DNA from: Bisporella sp. PMI_857
Taxonomy: Eukaryota > Ascomycota > Leotiomycetes > Helotiales > Helotiaceae
Direction of reading: 5' to 3'
DNA: 64,000 nt
NCBI GenBank assembly: GCA_021307315.1
Contig: JAJSPD010000039.1
Location: 310,001-374,000, forward strand
Shown here: one piece after another, positions 22,485 through 33,480 of the stretch
Layout of the letters: each line of letters begins with the position of its first letter
How positions within the stretch are numbered: the first letter of the stretch is position 1
Program-made: the position numbers and the translations under genes
Notes under the pieces: model-generated
What the model was told of the DNA's origin: nothing
Seen by the model: the letters and a program-made list of their open reading frames with translations, nothing else
Database searches by the model: none

Positions 22485-22802
22485 CTAGTCCTCGGCCGCA
22501 CCTTCTCCATCACCTGCACTCTCATCGTCTCCATCATCGACTTCGGTATCATCCTCACTCTCGCTGTGCTCAAAACTCTCAAAATTAATCCCCAACAACG
22601 TGTCCAGCCACACTGGCACACTGAGTAGATTTTTTTTACCATAGAGAACCCTATCAGCCACCTTGTGTTCGCCATCGTCCTTGAAGTTACCTACCATGAG
22701 CAGACATTCGACAGCATCTAAGAAGTCTCCACAATCAACATCTTGCATCACGTTATTCTCGCCACCAGCAGTGCGGTATACAAGTATGGGCCCAATCCAC
22801 TC
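22485..22802 (-). pseudogene. severed C-terminal part of the MYND-protein domain
   Basis: Directly after the TAA at 22805-22803 the same frame stays open for 105 codons. It reads EWIGPILVYRTAGG, then DVDCGDFLDAVECLL, and ends in an acidic tail (SESEDDTEVDD) before a second stop. In related fungal MYND proteins a 'W-x-GP-I/V-x-x-Y ... D-x-x-DF' block closes the domain, so this piece belongs to the preceding gene. No GT-AG intron that removes the TAA and keeps frame is visible. It could be a recent nonsense mutation, a read-through extension or a sequencing error. Confidence 0.6.
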
Positions 22803-24989
22803 TTAGAGTGCTTGCTTCTTGGTGAAGGTCCCCAAGCCTCTGGGTTTCTTCGCCACCTTCGCAACCCAGTCCCCCATCAGAGCCCATTCATCGGGGATGT
22901 GTTGCAGCGCGGCGTGGATGCTCTTGTTCGAGAGTTCCTCAAACTTGTCATCGCTCTCTCCAATAGCTTCCGACTTCTCCCAGATGCTCGCGTCCCACTT
23001 TCGCACCATGTGCAGTTCGTGGCCGATATCGCGCACGCGCATATGATTGGTACGCCACGTTCTTTGAACGACCGGGTATTTGTCGTCGACGTCCAGTAAC
23101 TCTTTGAACGCTGTGAAGAGAGGTACCTGCTTCTCCTCGGGCTTCTCGGTCTTGTCCTTCACCACAAGATAGCCGCAGGGAACAGCCAGCATCCACACGA
23201 GCTTGGGCCGCGCATCTCTCTCGGGAAACAAGAGTGCGAGGTAGTGATCCTCGGAGGGCCGCTCCTGCTTCTTTATCTCCTTATACTCTGCGCAGATGAG
23301 AGAATGCATGGGAAGAGCTAGTTTTCGGCAATAGTCCACTCGAGGCCACTGGTCGGGAGCGCAGTATGAAACCCCCTGGCATAGTGGGCAACGGAAGCGA
23401 GTTTCGCGATCGCACATGGCGCACCATGTGATAGGTTTCTTGCTCTTCTTGCTCTTCTTGCCCTTCTTGCCACGCTTTCGCTTCTTTTTGTCGCCTTTGT
23501 TATTACTAGCGGAGGGGTTTTCTTGCGGCTCTGTGTTTGCAGCACCGTTGCTTTCTCCTTCTGCGTTGTTGCTTTCTTCTGCTGACTTGACGCTCTCTTG
23601 CTTTTGAAGCAACTTCTTCTCCTCTATTTCCTCTTCTTGAATTTGACGCAGTCGAGACTGCTCTTCGCTGTATTGGGTTAGAGTCTCCTCGGCCTCTGAC
23701 AATGCGTCTAGGGCAGCCTTTTGATCCCTCATGATTATCTTGTTGGCGACTAGCTCGTCGGTAGATTGATCGGGGTACTTGGCGACAATTGCAGCTACTC
23801 TTTTGCCTGTCTTGATTCTATTCCTGATAGATTTGGCTTTGCTATTAATTGTTAGTATAATTCTAATATCTTTGACGCGTGGAACTCGCCTTCGTAAATC
23901 CTCGAGTCTGTTGGCTGTGCTACAGAACCACCTGTATTAGCTATGATAAATAAACAGGTGAGAGTGTAACTTACCTCCATACTTCTGGGCCATCATACTC
24001 AATTCCTTTAGATCCTTCCTTACGGGACACAGGTAAGGTGACGAAACCAAAACCTTCTGTGCTTGGGACAAGTACTGCCTCATCTCGTGCAGAAGGCTTT
24101 GCCTTGCTCGTCGTGAATGCCTTCTGATGCTTTCGCTTTGGTTTAGCCATCTCCCAGCCACGATTGCTGATGGCAGGTTAGCTAATCAAGAGAGGTGTGA
24201 AGTTTGGAACTTCTTACCAATATCCCTCCTCAGATATGGTTGTGGACTTTGGCACGCTAGTGCAATTCGATCCGACACCGCCCACGTGATCCTGGATTTC
24301 TTTCACCTGAGCCTTATTCTGCCCCCTATAGTGCATATCTGTCAGTGCCAAGTGGTACGAGAGGGTCGTTGGTCTTACTCGGCAGTCTCTGTGAATTGGG
24401 GGTTCGGATCTGGGGAAAATTCTTTGGTCACTGAGCCCATGCCTTGGGGGGAACTCTCTGGCATGGCATGAACCGTCACTCTGTGCTTTGGCGTTAGCTA
24501 CCTTCAAGCGACTGAGATTGGTTTTCTCCTACCCAGAGTCTCCATTAGTCAAATTAGGTTTAGTACCAGTAGTCTGAGCTTTAGCAGCGGTCATATCATC
24601 GTAATGTTCTGTCCTCTCTGTGACAGTCTTGATGGAAGCCCTAGAGTCTCATGGTTAGCAAAGTTTCAAGAGAATTGAGTTATTAGCTATGCTTACATTG
24701 TCTTTTCCTTAGTCTTTGTTGTAGTGCTGCGAGAGGAAACATCTGGAACAGGATCAAGAACATGCTCGTCAGGCTTTTCATTCCGTGCCTTATTTTGTTC
24801 AATCATCTCTTGATCGTGGTTCGTCTGAGTGTGCTGCAGAGCTGCATTCTCTTCCAGTTGTTTTCTTTGCATCCTAATCTCCTCAAGTTCCATTTGCTTG
24901 AGCTCTTTCATTACTTGTATCTCCCTCAATCGTAATTGAATGCGAGACTCCTCCACCGTGTTGTTTTTAGTGTTCTCTCGAGGAGCCAT
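22803..24989 (-). CDS. MYND-type zinc-finger protein, C-terminally cut by an in-frame TAA
   Basis: Seven exons on the minus strand (24989-24697, 24640-24533, 24480-24379, 24325-24218, 24166-23975, 23931-23890, 23841-22803) keep one frame, each intron breaking at codon position 2, and give 627 residues. The sixth intron uses a GC donor (AAG|GCGAGT) with branch ACTAAC and acceptor TTAATAG. Residues about 15-60 form a Glu/Lys/Gln coiled coil. About 320-420 is an acidic/basic low-complexity region with a Lys-rich nuclear-localisation-like stretch (DKKKRKRGKKGKK). The MYND finger is at about 422-466 (WCAMCD, CPLC, YC, C, H...C). A conserved downstream domain begins LALLFPERDARPKLVWML. The frame stops at KKQAL-TAA (22805-22803), but coding sequence of the same domain goes on in the same frame to 22485. 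The function is unknown; MYND fingers mediate protein contacts. Confidence 0.72.
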
Positions 24990-27144
24990 TGCTTCGGTGG
25001 CGAACGCAAGAAAGCTGCGAGACTAGAAATAAAAGAAATACCGTTGCTACAAGTGTAAGCGTCTTAAAGAGGGAATATGAGACGTGCGTGCAGTGGAGCG
25101 TAATTGCAGGAAATGGGTATGAGCTGATACGAACGTGAAAGTAATTTCTGACTTGACAATGGGAGGATATCTGTGTAGATCTTGATGAGAATACTTACAC
25201 AATAGTCAGAAATATCAGATGGCCCTCCCTGAGGTTGCTTTGGGATGCAATTGACCTTAATGTAGTGTCAAGTGATATGGTGGTGTAAGGACGGCCGTGA
25301 ATTCAAGTAAGTGATGCCGAGGGCCCGAACGAATAAAATAAGGAAGGAATCTTGCTTGAAAAAGCTCCAACACGCTCAATAATAGTTCTCCGACTCTATT
25401 AGGTGGCAGTTAAGATCTCAAAGAAGTTGATCAGACTTTTGTGGAGTGTCGCAGAGGAGGGAGGAAATTCACAGAATTGTTTGAGCTCGGCGAGCTAGGC
25501 TCAACGAGGAACGGTCAGCAATATCCTCGCAAGCGGGTCATCCAAGCAGTGACAGGCCTAGGCATGTGCATAAAATACTATATACACTTTTACAACACCC
25601 AGGCGGTTCAAGTTTTGTGCATCACGGCCAGTGACGATGGTACAACGAGCCCCTATCAAGCCAAGAGTTTTCCCGAGAATGCCAAGAGTTCGCGAAAATA
25701 GGGGAGGAAGATTTACCAGCACAAGGGTGGATTATAGCTGGATTTTTGTCCAGACGGCATAGAAGGGGAATCCAAAGATTAAGGGTTTCTACTTCACGCT
25801 GTGGCAGTGAGAGAAATTGGACATCATCCTAAATGCGACGCAGTAGAATAATAAGTTTTCTAGGTTATAAAACACGTTTAATTGTATTTCATGCCCTTGG
25901 ATATATAATACTTCCCTCTCTATTTCATAACTTTTTTTTTGTCCTCTTCCTTCATTTAGACCTAGTGCGGTGCACCAAATCTGGAAAGGAAACCATTATA
26001 TGTTTTGAGAAAGCCATCTTCTTTATTAAGTCTTCGCTTTGTAATTGGCATTGCAAAAGTATTTAATTGTTCGCGAGGCCCCTGACAGAATCTACGAACT
26101 TAATAACATGTGTTTTCGTGGTGTCAATGCAAACCTTGGTTGAGACCCAGAGAAAATGTCTATATAGTTTACTAGGTTGGCCAGGCATGCCGTTTAGGCC
26201 ACTTTCCCTTGGTTATATTTTCTAGAAATAGAGGCCGGCTAAGACCATGCACTCCCAACCGCCCCATAGCACCAACAATGCCGACAGCTAGCATTATAAA
26301 TAAGATGCGGGCCACAGCTTTGCAGTTTTGGGTATAGATATGCAGCAATCACCAGCTTGAACTTCGCGAAAGGACATGGTGCAGTTTTTAGATAGCTCGT
26401 CTCATAGGATAAACAGACGGTGTATAAACGCAAGAAAAATTATTATCTAGATTTGTAAAGAAAGCTACCTGAGCTCATAATGATTGGATATGGGAATAGA
26501 AGACAGGGAGGGGAAAATTAGAGTAGAGGGCTTTTTAAAAAGGAAAGCGTTTGAGGTTAGTCGCAGGCTATTACTAATTCACCCACTACATCGAAATATG
26601 TTGGTCAGGTTTAGCCCGGTTATATAACGCCGATCTATTCTTAGTAATAGTGAAGGGCTATTCTTTTCTAGCGTTAAACGGTTCTGGATGACTTGGTTAT
26701 TATTATTGAAAGATATACAGAATTCTCCTCTTGGTAACATCCCAGTGCTGGAATACTAAAACTAGCTAGTAAATTCTTGATATACGCAAAAAATCATATG
26801 AAATAAAGCTATAACATTATTTATACGGTCTTCCCCTTTTTATCCTAGGGTATATCTCAATGTTAGATAAAATTATACTACCGCCCCTACCGAAGTAGCA
26901 ATGGTTCTGAGCGTCAAGGGTAGAGGCTGAATCAGGTTTATGGGCTTTGGTCCTTTTGATGGACTATAAGGATAATTTTAGCACTTAAAAGAATCGCCAA
27001 CTCCAGATGCTAGAGCAAATGTAACATGATCACAAAGGCAGAATCTAAAAACTCAATGTATTAATTCATTCTATATGCTGACTGACGCATATCTTTCCGT
27101 AGACTCATATCCCATACTCGCCAATAATCGGTCGCCTCTGTCAT
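24990..27144. other. gene-poor region, AT-rich to the right
   Basis: About 2.1 kb without a supported gene. From about 25,700 the sequence becomes visibly AT-rich with many TpA steps, as in relics mutated by repeat-induced point mutation; I could not compute an index. An 86-codon plus-strand frame (25441-25701) has no recognisable content. Confidence 0.4.
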
Positions 27145-27689
27145 TTATGGATACTCGGGTGGCACGACAGTCGAGAGACTGTACGGTGCGATATTGAGTT
27201 GAATAACCTTATTCAAAATATCATCTTCCTTCGCTGGCTATTGTCATATTAAGTCAGTAATCATGACTTCAGGATGCATTTTAAGGGCCATACCTTCTCG
27301 AGATCACACTCGTGGTTCTTGTTGGCACTTGCTGGATGATGAACCTCACCAGCCTCCTTCTTGACAAATTTGTACTCGTGCAGCTTATTGATGTAGGGAT
27401 GAGGGTTGGGATAGATAGACTCGCATTCATTGAAAGACTTCGTGCGAGCAGCGGTCTTGCCTGGGATCTCACAGAAAGCGCCGGGACGGAGCTTGGTGCC
27501 GTGAAGTGGGATAGGAGTTTCCTTGATATCTTCTTGAAGCTGCTTCTGAACGTCGTAGAGTTTAACGTCAGTAATGTCGCCCTGGAGACTCCTGAAGATG
27601 AAAGGAGTTGAGAGTGATCTATTATGGACAGATCGAGACGCAATAAAGCGGTTAGCCCCATGGAAGACTGGTTGGAGAACGCGAGACAT
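27145..27689 (-). CDS. small probable mitochondrial protein, uncharacterised
   Basis: Two exons, 27689-27294 and 27237-27145, join in phase 0 across a 56-bp intron (GTATGG...ACAATAG) and give 162 residues. I chose MSRVLQPVFHG (27689) over an in-frame ATG at 27770. The N-terminus (MSRVLQPVFHGANRFIASRS) is rich in Arg/Ser and lacks acidic residues, like a mitochondrial presequence. The body is hydrophilic with YPNPHPYINKLHEYKF, one HHPASANKNHEC segment, and the end STVVPPEYP. No domain is recognised. The clean splice junction and continuous frame support expression. The region around it is otherwise gene-poor. Confidence 0.62.
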
Positions 27690-29289
27690 GGTGATTAGTC
27701 GTTTTGTGCGCTTAGTGTATGTTGATATTGCGTTGAAAGGTATGCGCGGTCGTCGTGATAAGTTATGCACTGCGAGTTGAGTTTATTATATTATGATGAT
27801 AGTGTGTTTGTCAAAACAAAAGTGAGGTTGGCATCTGCGAATAAATACGCTGGTACGGAGTTGGAAACATGCATAGGTTCTTAGGGGAAAAGGCGGCCAC
27901 CGGAATGAATCAAATTTGATAGAAAATAAAAAACATTGGCCGAGATTCAATATGCTCTACAGCCCAAGCTTCATACCTACAAAGGGATCTAAATTAATCT
28001 AAATTTCGTTTATGGAATTGATCCTAGAACTATCTTAGACAGTTCTAGATGAGACAAGAGCGCTTGGGACATCAGGAATTAAAAACGAATCAGTGCTCTG
28101 CCTAGCAGAAATGGCCGTGAAGCAGATGAAGGTGGGGCTCGGACAAAAGAGCAAACCGGCACTGGGGCGGGACTGATTATACAAACATAATGAGTCGACA
28201 CTTTTCAATATGGTAACCCTCCTTTATGACAAATATTTGCTGCTGTTGCAAAATCAACTTTTTTTCGAGGAGTATTCAATTGAAACACACAGTGATCAAA
28301 GTTTCGGCCGCTTTGTCTATAGAATCTATAACATTCTTACATAATTTCAGGGGCGCTTGCAACTTCGGGATTTTTGATCTCCGTGTCTGTCTAGAATGGA
28401 TCATAGGTTATGTAAATGAATCAAAGAGTTTAGAGAAAGGTATCATGTGATCCGTGCTCTATCTTGTACAAAAATGCATCTATTTAAGAAAGTTTGAATG
28501 CAAGTGCTGTACATCCATGGGCTCTCCAATCACTACAAATTGTGGTCTAAGTAGAAGTATAAACTGGTGCCTGTTTACAATAATACTAGGTAGTAGGTCT
28601 AGAGCATAGAAGTTGGCATGGCTTTCAGCAAGGCTTGTTTGTAGCTTTCAACGGCCTATTGTTGAACATATCTTAGCATTATCTTATTCAAACTATAATA
28701 CAAAATGTATATATTTCTCATAACAACAGTCAACACTGGTATCATGTAAATTCTCCGAAAGGACTGGTAATAGTGACTGACGCCAGAACGATCAAATCTA
28801 AATATGCATCTAACATTTATTAAAACATTGGACCATAGTGTGAAAGGTTAAGGCTAAAACTACTACTGCTTCTGGTGCGGTTAAGATACGGAAATTATAC
28901 AATTAGCACACGACAAATAGCCATAACATTTACTACTAGCTGCTTGTTTCAAATTGATGTCAATACTATTCGTTCTCACCACAATCTGTGTAAAAGAAAT
29001 TGAGGGCATCTACCCCGAAGTTCCGTAGTGCGATGTTACAACCTGCTGTCCTATTCTTTATCAGATTCAGTATCAGTTTCATTCTCACACCACCTTCCCA
29101 TCCGTTGTTTTTTGTGCTGGTGATATGGGGTGCACAGTTTGCAATCGCAAGGACTAAGCATATTCTCGCCATATGCAGGGTCTCGTTAGCCAGTTTCTTC
29201 AGGTCTAGGTCAAAGTTTGCAATATGCATTCAATATGGGCTGGATAATAACGCATCCAAAACACTTTTTCCAGATATAATCCATTTCTT
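27690..29289. other. intergenic region with no supported gene
   Basis: Short frames only. The minus-strand frame at 28966-29229 may be the eroded 3' continuation of the remnant at 29290-29619, but its translation carries no recognisable motif. Confidence 0.35.
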
Positions 29290-29619
29290 CTAGAAGATAT
29301 AGCTCAAGCAATATCTTTCTAAATGACGAGTCTCTAGCACCATGCTCCTGGGGGTTTCTTTCCACACCTTCGCTGGGACTTGCTGCAAGAATCTCGGTAG
29401 TTCGTTATTCGTATAAAGGTTGTGCAATGTTATAATTATATTGTCTATCGCCGAGTTTTGAAGTCCTTCGGAGTCTAGGATATATCTGTATAGATAAGAT
29501 TTGATCAGGTAGTCACATTGCCTAAGCTCCTCATCAACCTTTTGTTTGCGGTCGAAGGTGACTTTTACAAATGGCTCCCATACAAGCCCGGTCGCCTCAA
29601 TTTCAGTGGCAGAAGGCAC
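29290..29619 (-). pseudogene. possible BTB-like gene remnant
   Basis: A 109-codon frame whose middle (LIKSYLYRYILDSEGLQNSAIDNIIITLHNL, then VPAKVWKETPRS) resembles the helical region that follows a fungal BTB/POZ domain, where a 'Y-x-x-A-D-K-x-x-x-x-L-x-N-x-x-I-D' helix is typical. No BTB domain lies upstream on this strand. Its start overlaps the opposite-strand acyltransferase relic. This call is weak. Confidence 0.28.
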
Positions 29620-29900
29620 TGCAAGGTATCTGGGAACGGAATATCGCCGAATGTGAGAAATTCCACAAGTTATCTTCGGAAAAGGGAACAGTTGTTTCTG
29701 TAACCGGCTGCACAGATTTCATAACCAGCTAATCCAACGCTATAACAGTCGATGAAAAAGAGCTTCGTGAAGCTGCTCTACGGAAAGCCTGGATCATGCT
29801 CTGCCACAAACATCCGCCTTTGGGCTCGCCAATAATATTTTTCAAAGCTCAGCAATTTTTTATAGAAACTCCATTTATGCGATGGGAGATGTCGACGTAA
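29571..29900 (+). pseudogene. N-terminal fragment of a condensation/acyltransferase-like protein
   Basis: A frame from the ATG at 29571 reads MAPIQARSPQF, WQKALQGIWERN and VTGCTDFITS. It is then broken by TAA (29730-29732) and resumes in the same frame with EKELREAALRKAWIMLCHKHPPLGS. The 'alternating Leu/Ala helix then A-W-x-x-L-x-x-x-H-P' pattern fits the start of fungal condensation-domain or O-acetyltransferase-like proteins. After that point the sequence loses similarity and ends at a stop. The HHxxxDG catalytic region is absent, so this is a truncated relic. Confidence 0.4.
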
Positions 29901-30115
29901 TTCCAAGAGTGGCAGGGACATGTTGAAACATCACCCGTAGTGACGCTTTCCTTTCATCTATAGGTGATATGTCTTCTGCAGCTTAGCATACAGAATATCG
30001 ACACTCAAATGCTGTCCATCAGCATCAACAGCCTGATCACTCATATCGAGTGCTTTGCTTATCCCAAGGAAAACTACTAAAATCAAATATCAAACGAAAT
30101 ATATCATTGCGCGTC

Positions 30116-31012
30116 ATGCATATTCCTCCACTAGGCTCTGCGTTGCGGCCCAGGCAAGTTTCCACGTATGTACTCTGTATGGTACATCGCGACTCAGCTC
30201 ACAAGACCCACAGAGAAGATCTCCAAGAGATGGCCACAGTCCTTGTCGGCAAGAAGCGTGAAGAATTCCAGATTCCACAATAAATACTCTGTGGAAACTC
30301 TACATACTTCCAGTATGCCTGTTCACAGTTTATGAGCGACGAAACCAGCAACGACATGAGATTTAGCCCTCCAACGATCGCACTTACTTCGGTGCCTGTG
30401 GGGCTGTTCTCGGTGTTCCTGACCTGGTTATACACTAACCATGTCGAGCTCGCAGAAGACTTCCTCAGTATTCCTCTTACAAGCACGACTAAGCAAGATT
30501 GGATCAACAATTTCCAATACATGGTTCGCTGCTACGTTTTTAAAGAGTATATTACTTCCCCAGAGTTTCTAAACACAACCATAAACTGAATTATTAACCT
30601 AGCCATTAACTATCACTACTTGACCTAGAAACATAAAGGTAGTATACTATGTGTCGCCAATGGCGCGGTGACCCAAGTGTATTCATGTATGTCAGCTTCC
30701 CGGACCAAAATACGCGCGAGCCGAAGAACATTGGTTTCAGAGCTCGGTCACACCAGAACGAACACACTGGCCCAAATGCTCTGATCGATAGTGGCTACTC
30801 CGGGATCCAAGCTTCGCAATCTTCTGATTGGCTATGCGCTGAACTGTTGGATTTCCTTTCAGCCAGCAGCCTTTATTTACCGCTTTACAACAGCTGCTTT
30901 GGATGGTGACGCGCTCGATGCGCATCTCAGCTTCACTCACGAACTTTTTGCGCAACTCAAAAAAGACGCTTTAATTTGGATGATGTCACTAAAAAGCTTC
31001 GCGAAGACATAG
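30116..31012 (+). pseudogene. decayed BTB/POZ-domain gene
   Basis: One frame carries recognisable BTB/POZ blocks in order: MATVLVGKKREEFQIPQ, stop TAA (30281-30283), ILCGNSTYFQYACSQF, then IALTSVPVGLFSVFLTWLYTN, a helix YMVRCYVFKEYITSPEFLNTTIN, stop TGA (30587-30589), further stops (30626, 30782), and GSKLRNLLIGYALNCWIS. These match the BTB core and the following helical segment of fungal BTB proteins. At least four in-frame stops and no introns that would remove them make a pseudogene the best reading. The same frame being kept over 0.8 kb suggests recent decay by point mutation more than by indels. Confidence 0.6.
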
Positions 31013-31788
31013 CCTCATTTGGGAAGCATCGGTGCAGATATCATTGATGCGATATGGGATGACTCATGCTTGAGAGAAGGCGTGTACGCGAAGGGTAATT
31101 TGGTTCCGAAGAAACCAGCTTTGGTGAAAGAAGTAAAGTTACGCATCCAATAGACGATGGAGATGATGAAAAGTACAACAGCGAGTTTATTCGGTGAAGT
31201 GTTCAAGCTCAGAGATGGAGGCAGACTCGCAAGTTAAGGGCTCTCAATTCAGAATCCGAATCAAGAAAATATTCACCGCGGATAAAGGCACTCAATTGCA
31301 ACAAAAATGAACACTGGCAAGAGGTTTAAAAAATAACAATCGACGGATCTTATAAATAAATTGAAAGAACAAAAATAAGTAGCTTGGCGTTCTTGCTCTG
31401 CAGAACGCGAGGCGTGACAGGTTCCTTGTTTTCTTTCTTTTCATTTGCTTGAGTGGAGGAAACAGGTGGTGGTCGAAGTGGAAGCATTCTATAGAGAGGC
31501 GAACATAATGAATCAATAACACGCTTCCGCCATAAAACTGTGCACAAGAGGTGCTACTATCATCATAACTTACAATCGCAATACTTTTACACTAGCAACA
31601 CGGAGTAAAAATAGTAGGTGGAGCACGAAGTGACGAAAACACAGTGGAATATTATGCATTTAAGATACATGGCCACTGTGGACCGGAGAAGCCAGACGCC
31701 ATCGCTATGTAACTCAATACACCTTGCATTGCAAACATTATCATCATACGCCTCTTCGCAATTGCTTCCATGCCACCCAAATTATCCT
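31013..31788. other. intergenic region, nothing recognised
   Basis: No coding or RNA feature is supported on either strand. Confidence 0.4.
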
Positions 31789-32547
31789 TTACTTCCGGCC
31801 ATCGAGCCCACTGCAGCTAATCTGAGTGATGCGAACCTGGTTCCGCCTATCAAAGAATGTCTTATCCAAGCTGGTAATATCGCCTGCGCTTTGGCTCGAC
31901 TGGTCCCTCTGCGTTTTGCAAACAACCTTGCTCGCGTCCTGAACGTTCCCGTTCGCATCCTTGATCTCGGTGATGCGCGCGGAGACCAGCTTGATATCGA
32001 CATCGAGCACGGTGCCGAATGGGAACGTCTGCTGCGTGAACGTCGTGGCGAACTCGGTCTCGAACTGGAACGTGATCGTCGGGCCGCTGACGGGCGGCGC
32101 GTTGGAGCCCGAGCCGCTTGTGCCTGTCGGGCGAGCAGCGGAGGATGTTGCTGTGGGAGCGGAAGAGCTGCTTGCGGGCGGCTGTGCCTTGACGGGGAAT
32201 TTCGGCAGGTCGCACTCGATCCTCGTGATGTCCTGGCCGCCGGCTCCTGCGAACTTGACGTCCCGGGATGAGAAGAATACGCCGACGCTTTGGGTCCCGT
32301 TGAATGCCTGGCACAGGACCTCTTTCTCGTCCCCGCTGGTCTTGCCCACGCTGATGGAGAAGAGCTTTTGTTTGGTGTCTAGGGCTTGTCCCATGGTGAC
32401 GGGATTGTTGCCTCTGAACTCGTTGGGGTTGGTCTCGAACTGGAGGTTGGCTGTCGTGCCCGATTGACGTCTGTCAAAGGGAGATTGCCCCGCCGTGGCC
32501 ACACTGGTGCAGAGCGCGAGGGCGGATGTGAACATTACGGTCTTCAT
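31789..32547 (-). CDS. secreted protein with two copies of one domain
   Basis: This is an intronless frame of 252 residues. MKTVMFTSALALCTSVATAG is a signal peptide, followed by a dibasic-like FDRRQ that could be a processing site. Two similar segments follow, at residues about 32-116 and 148-248. Both start with a strand containing FETN/FETE (NLQFETN, TFQFETE), have a G-x-x-LD-x-x-x-KL centre, a Cys after 'VLC/VVC', and close with ITRIEC/ITQISC, so each has two cysteines in equivalent places. A Ser/Thr/Ala/Pro-rich linker (residues about 118-147) joins them. I do not recognise the family. Internal duplication and secretion suggest a wall-associated or host-interface protein, which is inference. 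Confidence 0.68.
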   Translation of the reverse strand: MKTVMFTSALALCTSVATAGQSPFDRRQSGTTANLQFETNPNEFRGNNPVTMGQALDTKQKLFSISVGKTSGDEKEVLCQAFNGTQSVGVFFSSRDVKFAGAGGQDITRIECDLPKFPVKAQPPASSSSAPTATSSAARPTGTSGSGSNAPPVSGPTITFQFETEFATTFTQQTFPFGTVLDVDIKLVSARITEIKDANGNVQDASKVVCKTQRDQSSQSAGDITSLDKTFFDRRNQVRITQISCSGLDGRK

Positions 32548-33480
32548 CTTGACTAGAGTTGTGTGTATATCTTGAGATTGGAAGCAGAGTCTAGAGCTGG
32601 TATGAAATAAATAGTTTTCCTAAGAAGCAGAAATGGGAGAACCTGATAGAAGGAAAGTTAAAACAGAGATATAGGAGATCGTAAAAGATGGGCCCTCCCA
32701 ACACGAGGGCCATCAACCTTTATCATCTCCCTTAATTCTCAAGTCTCTCATCAGCCGCCATAAGCTGCGTTGTTGTCAAGCTGCGGCTATTTCACTTGTA
32801 TCCGCGCTTGGCAGGCGATCAAAGGGTCTTTCTGGGGTATTTTTGGGTATTTTGGGAGTGGCTGCTGATGCCGAGACCGCAGCGCTGATGCTCGGGACTC
32901 CGGGTATGTAAGCTCGGCTACTGGCAAGGCCACTTACGATGTATATGAGCAAATCAGCTGTGGCTGCTCGCACCTCAAAAATAATCTGTTCCAATCACAG
33001 AAACCTCAGCCATAGGATTCAACGTTAAAATAAAAATTTGTTGGTGCTTTGTTTCAAGATCCCCGTTTAGTTGGTGGCTGTGCTGTTTAGCACGTGAGAT
33101 AGTTCTGGGCGACTTGAACCTACACTTTCTCGTAGGCACAACCATTTTATCATGATTGCTACAAACGGATCTTATCGAGTGTTCAAGATTCATGACCGTA
33201 AAATATAATTACTGAGTCAATTTTGGAGAGATGCGGAGCTTTTGATATTGTACGGTTTGCGATCTAAATCGCCCACAAGATACTTGAACAATGAAAAGAC
33301 ACAAGTCGCAAGCTCTGGAGTAACCCCGTCGGAGTATAGAGCTTCGAATATTCCCTTCTTTCGAGTATGTCCAGAGTTGCGGTTCCCTCTGAATGAGTTC
33401 TGTATCTAGAGTTTACCAGGATAGATACTCAAAATCATCCCAAAAGCAACAAATACGGTCGATTCGTATCACAACTTTTT
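32548..33480. other. promoter of the two-repeat secreted protein and spacer
   Basis: No gene is supported. The left part is the promoter/leader of the minus-strand secreted protein. The rest contains only short frames. Confidence 0.4.

Noticed and set aside
27574..27780. Plus-strand open frame opposite the small mitochondrial protein
   Set aside because: It mirrors the coding strand of the spliced gene at 27145-27689 and has no recognisable content of its own.
31618..32467. Two long plus-strand open frames (217 and 168 codons) opposite the two-repeat secreted protein
   Set aside because: Antisense shadows of a GC-rich coding region. Arg/Gly/Ala-rich translations and no promoter or motif support them.
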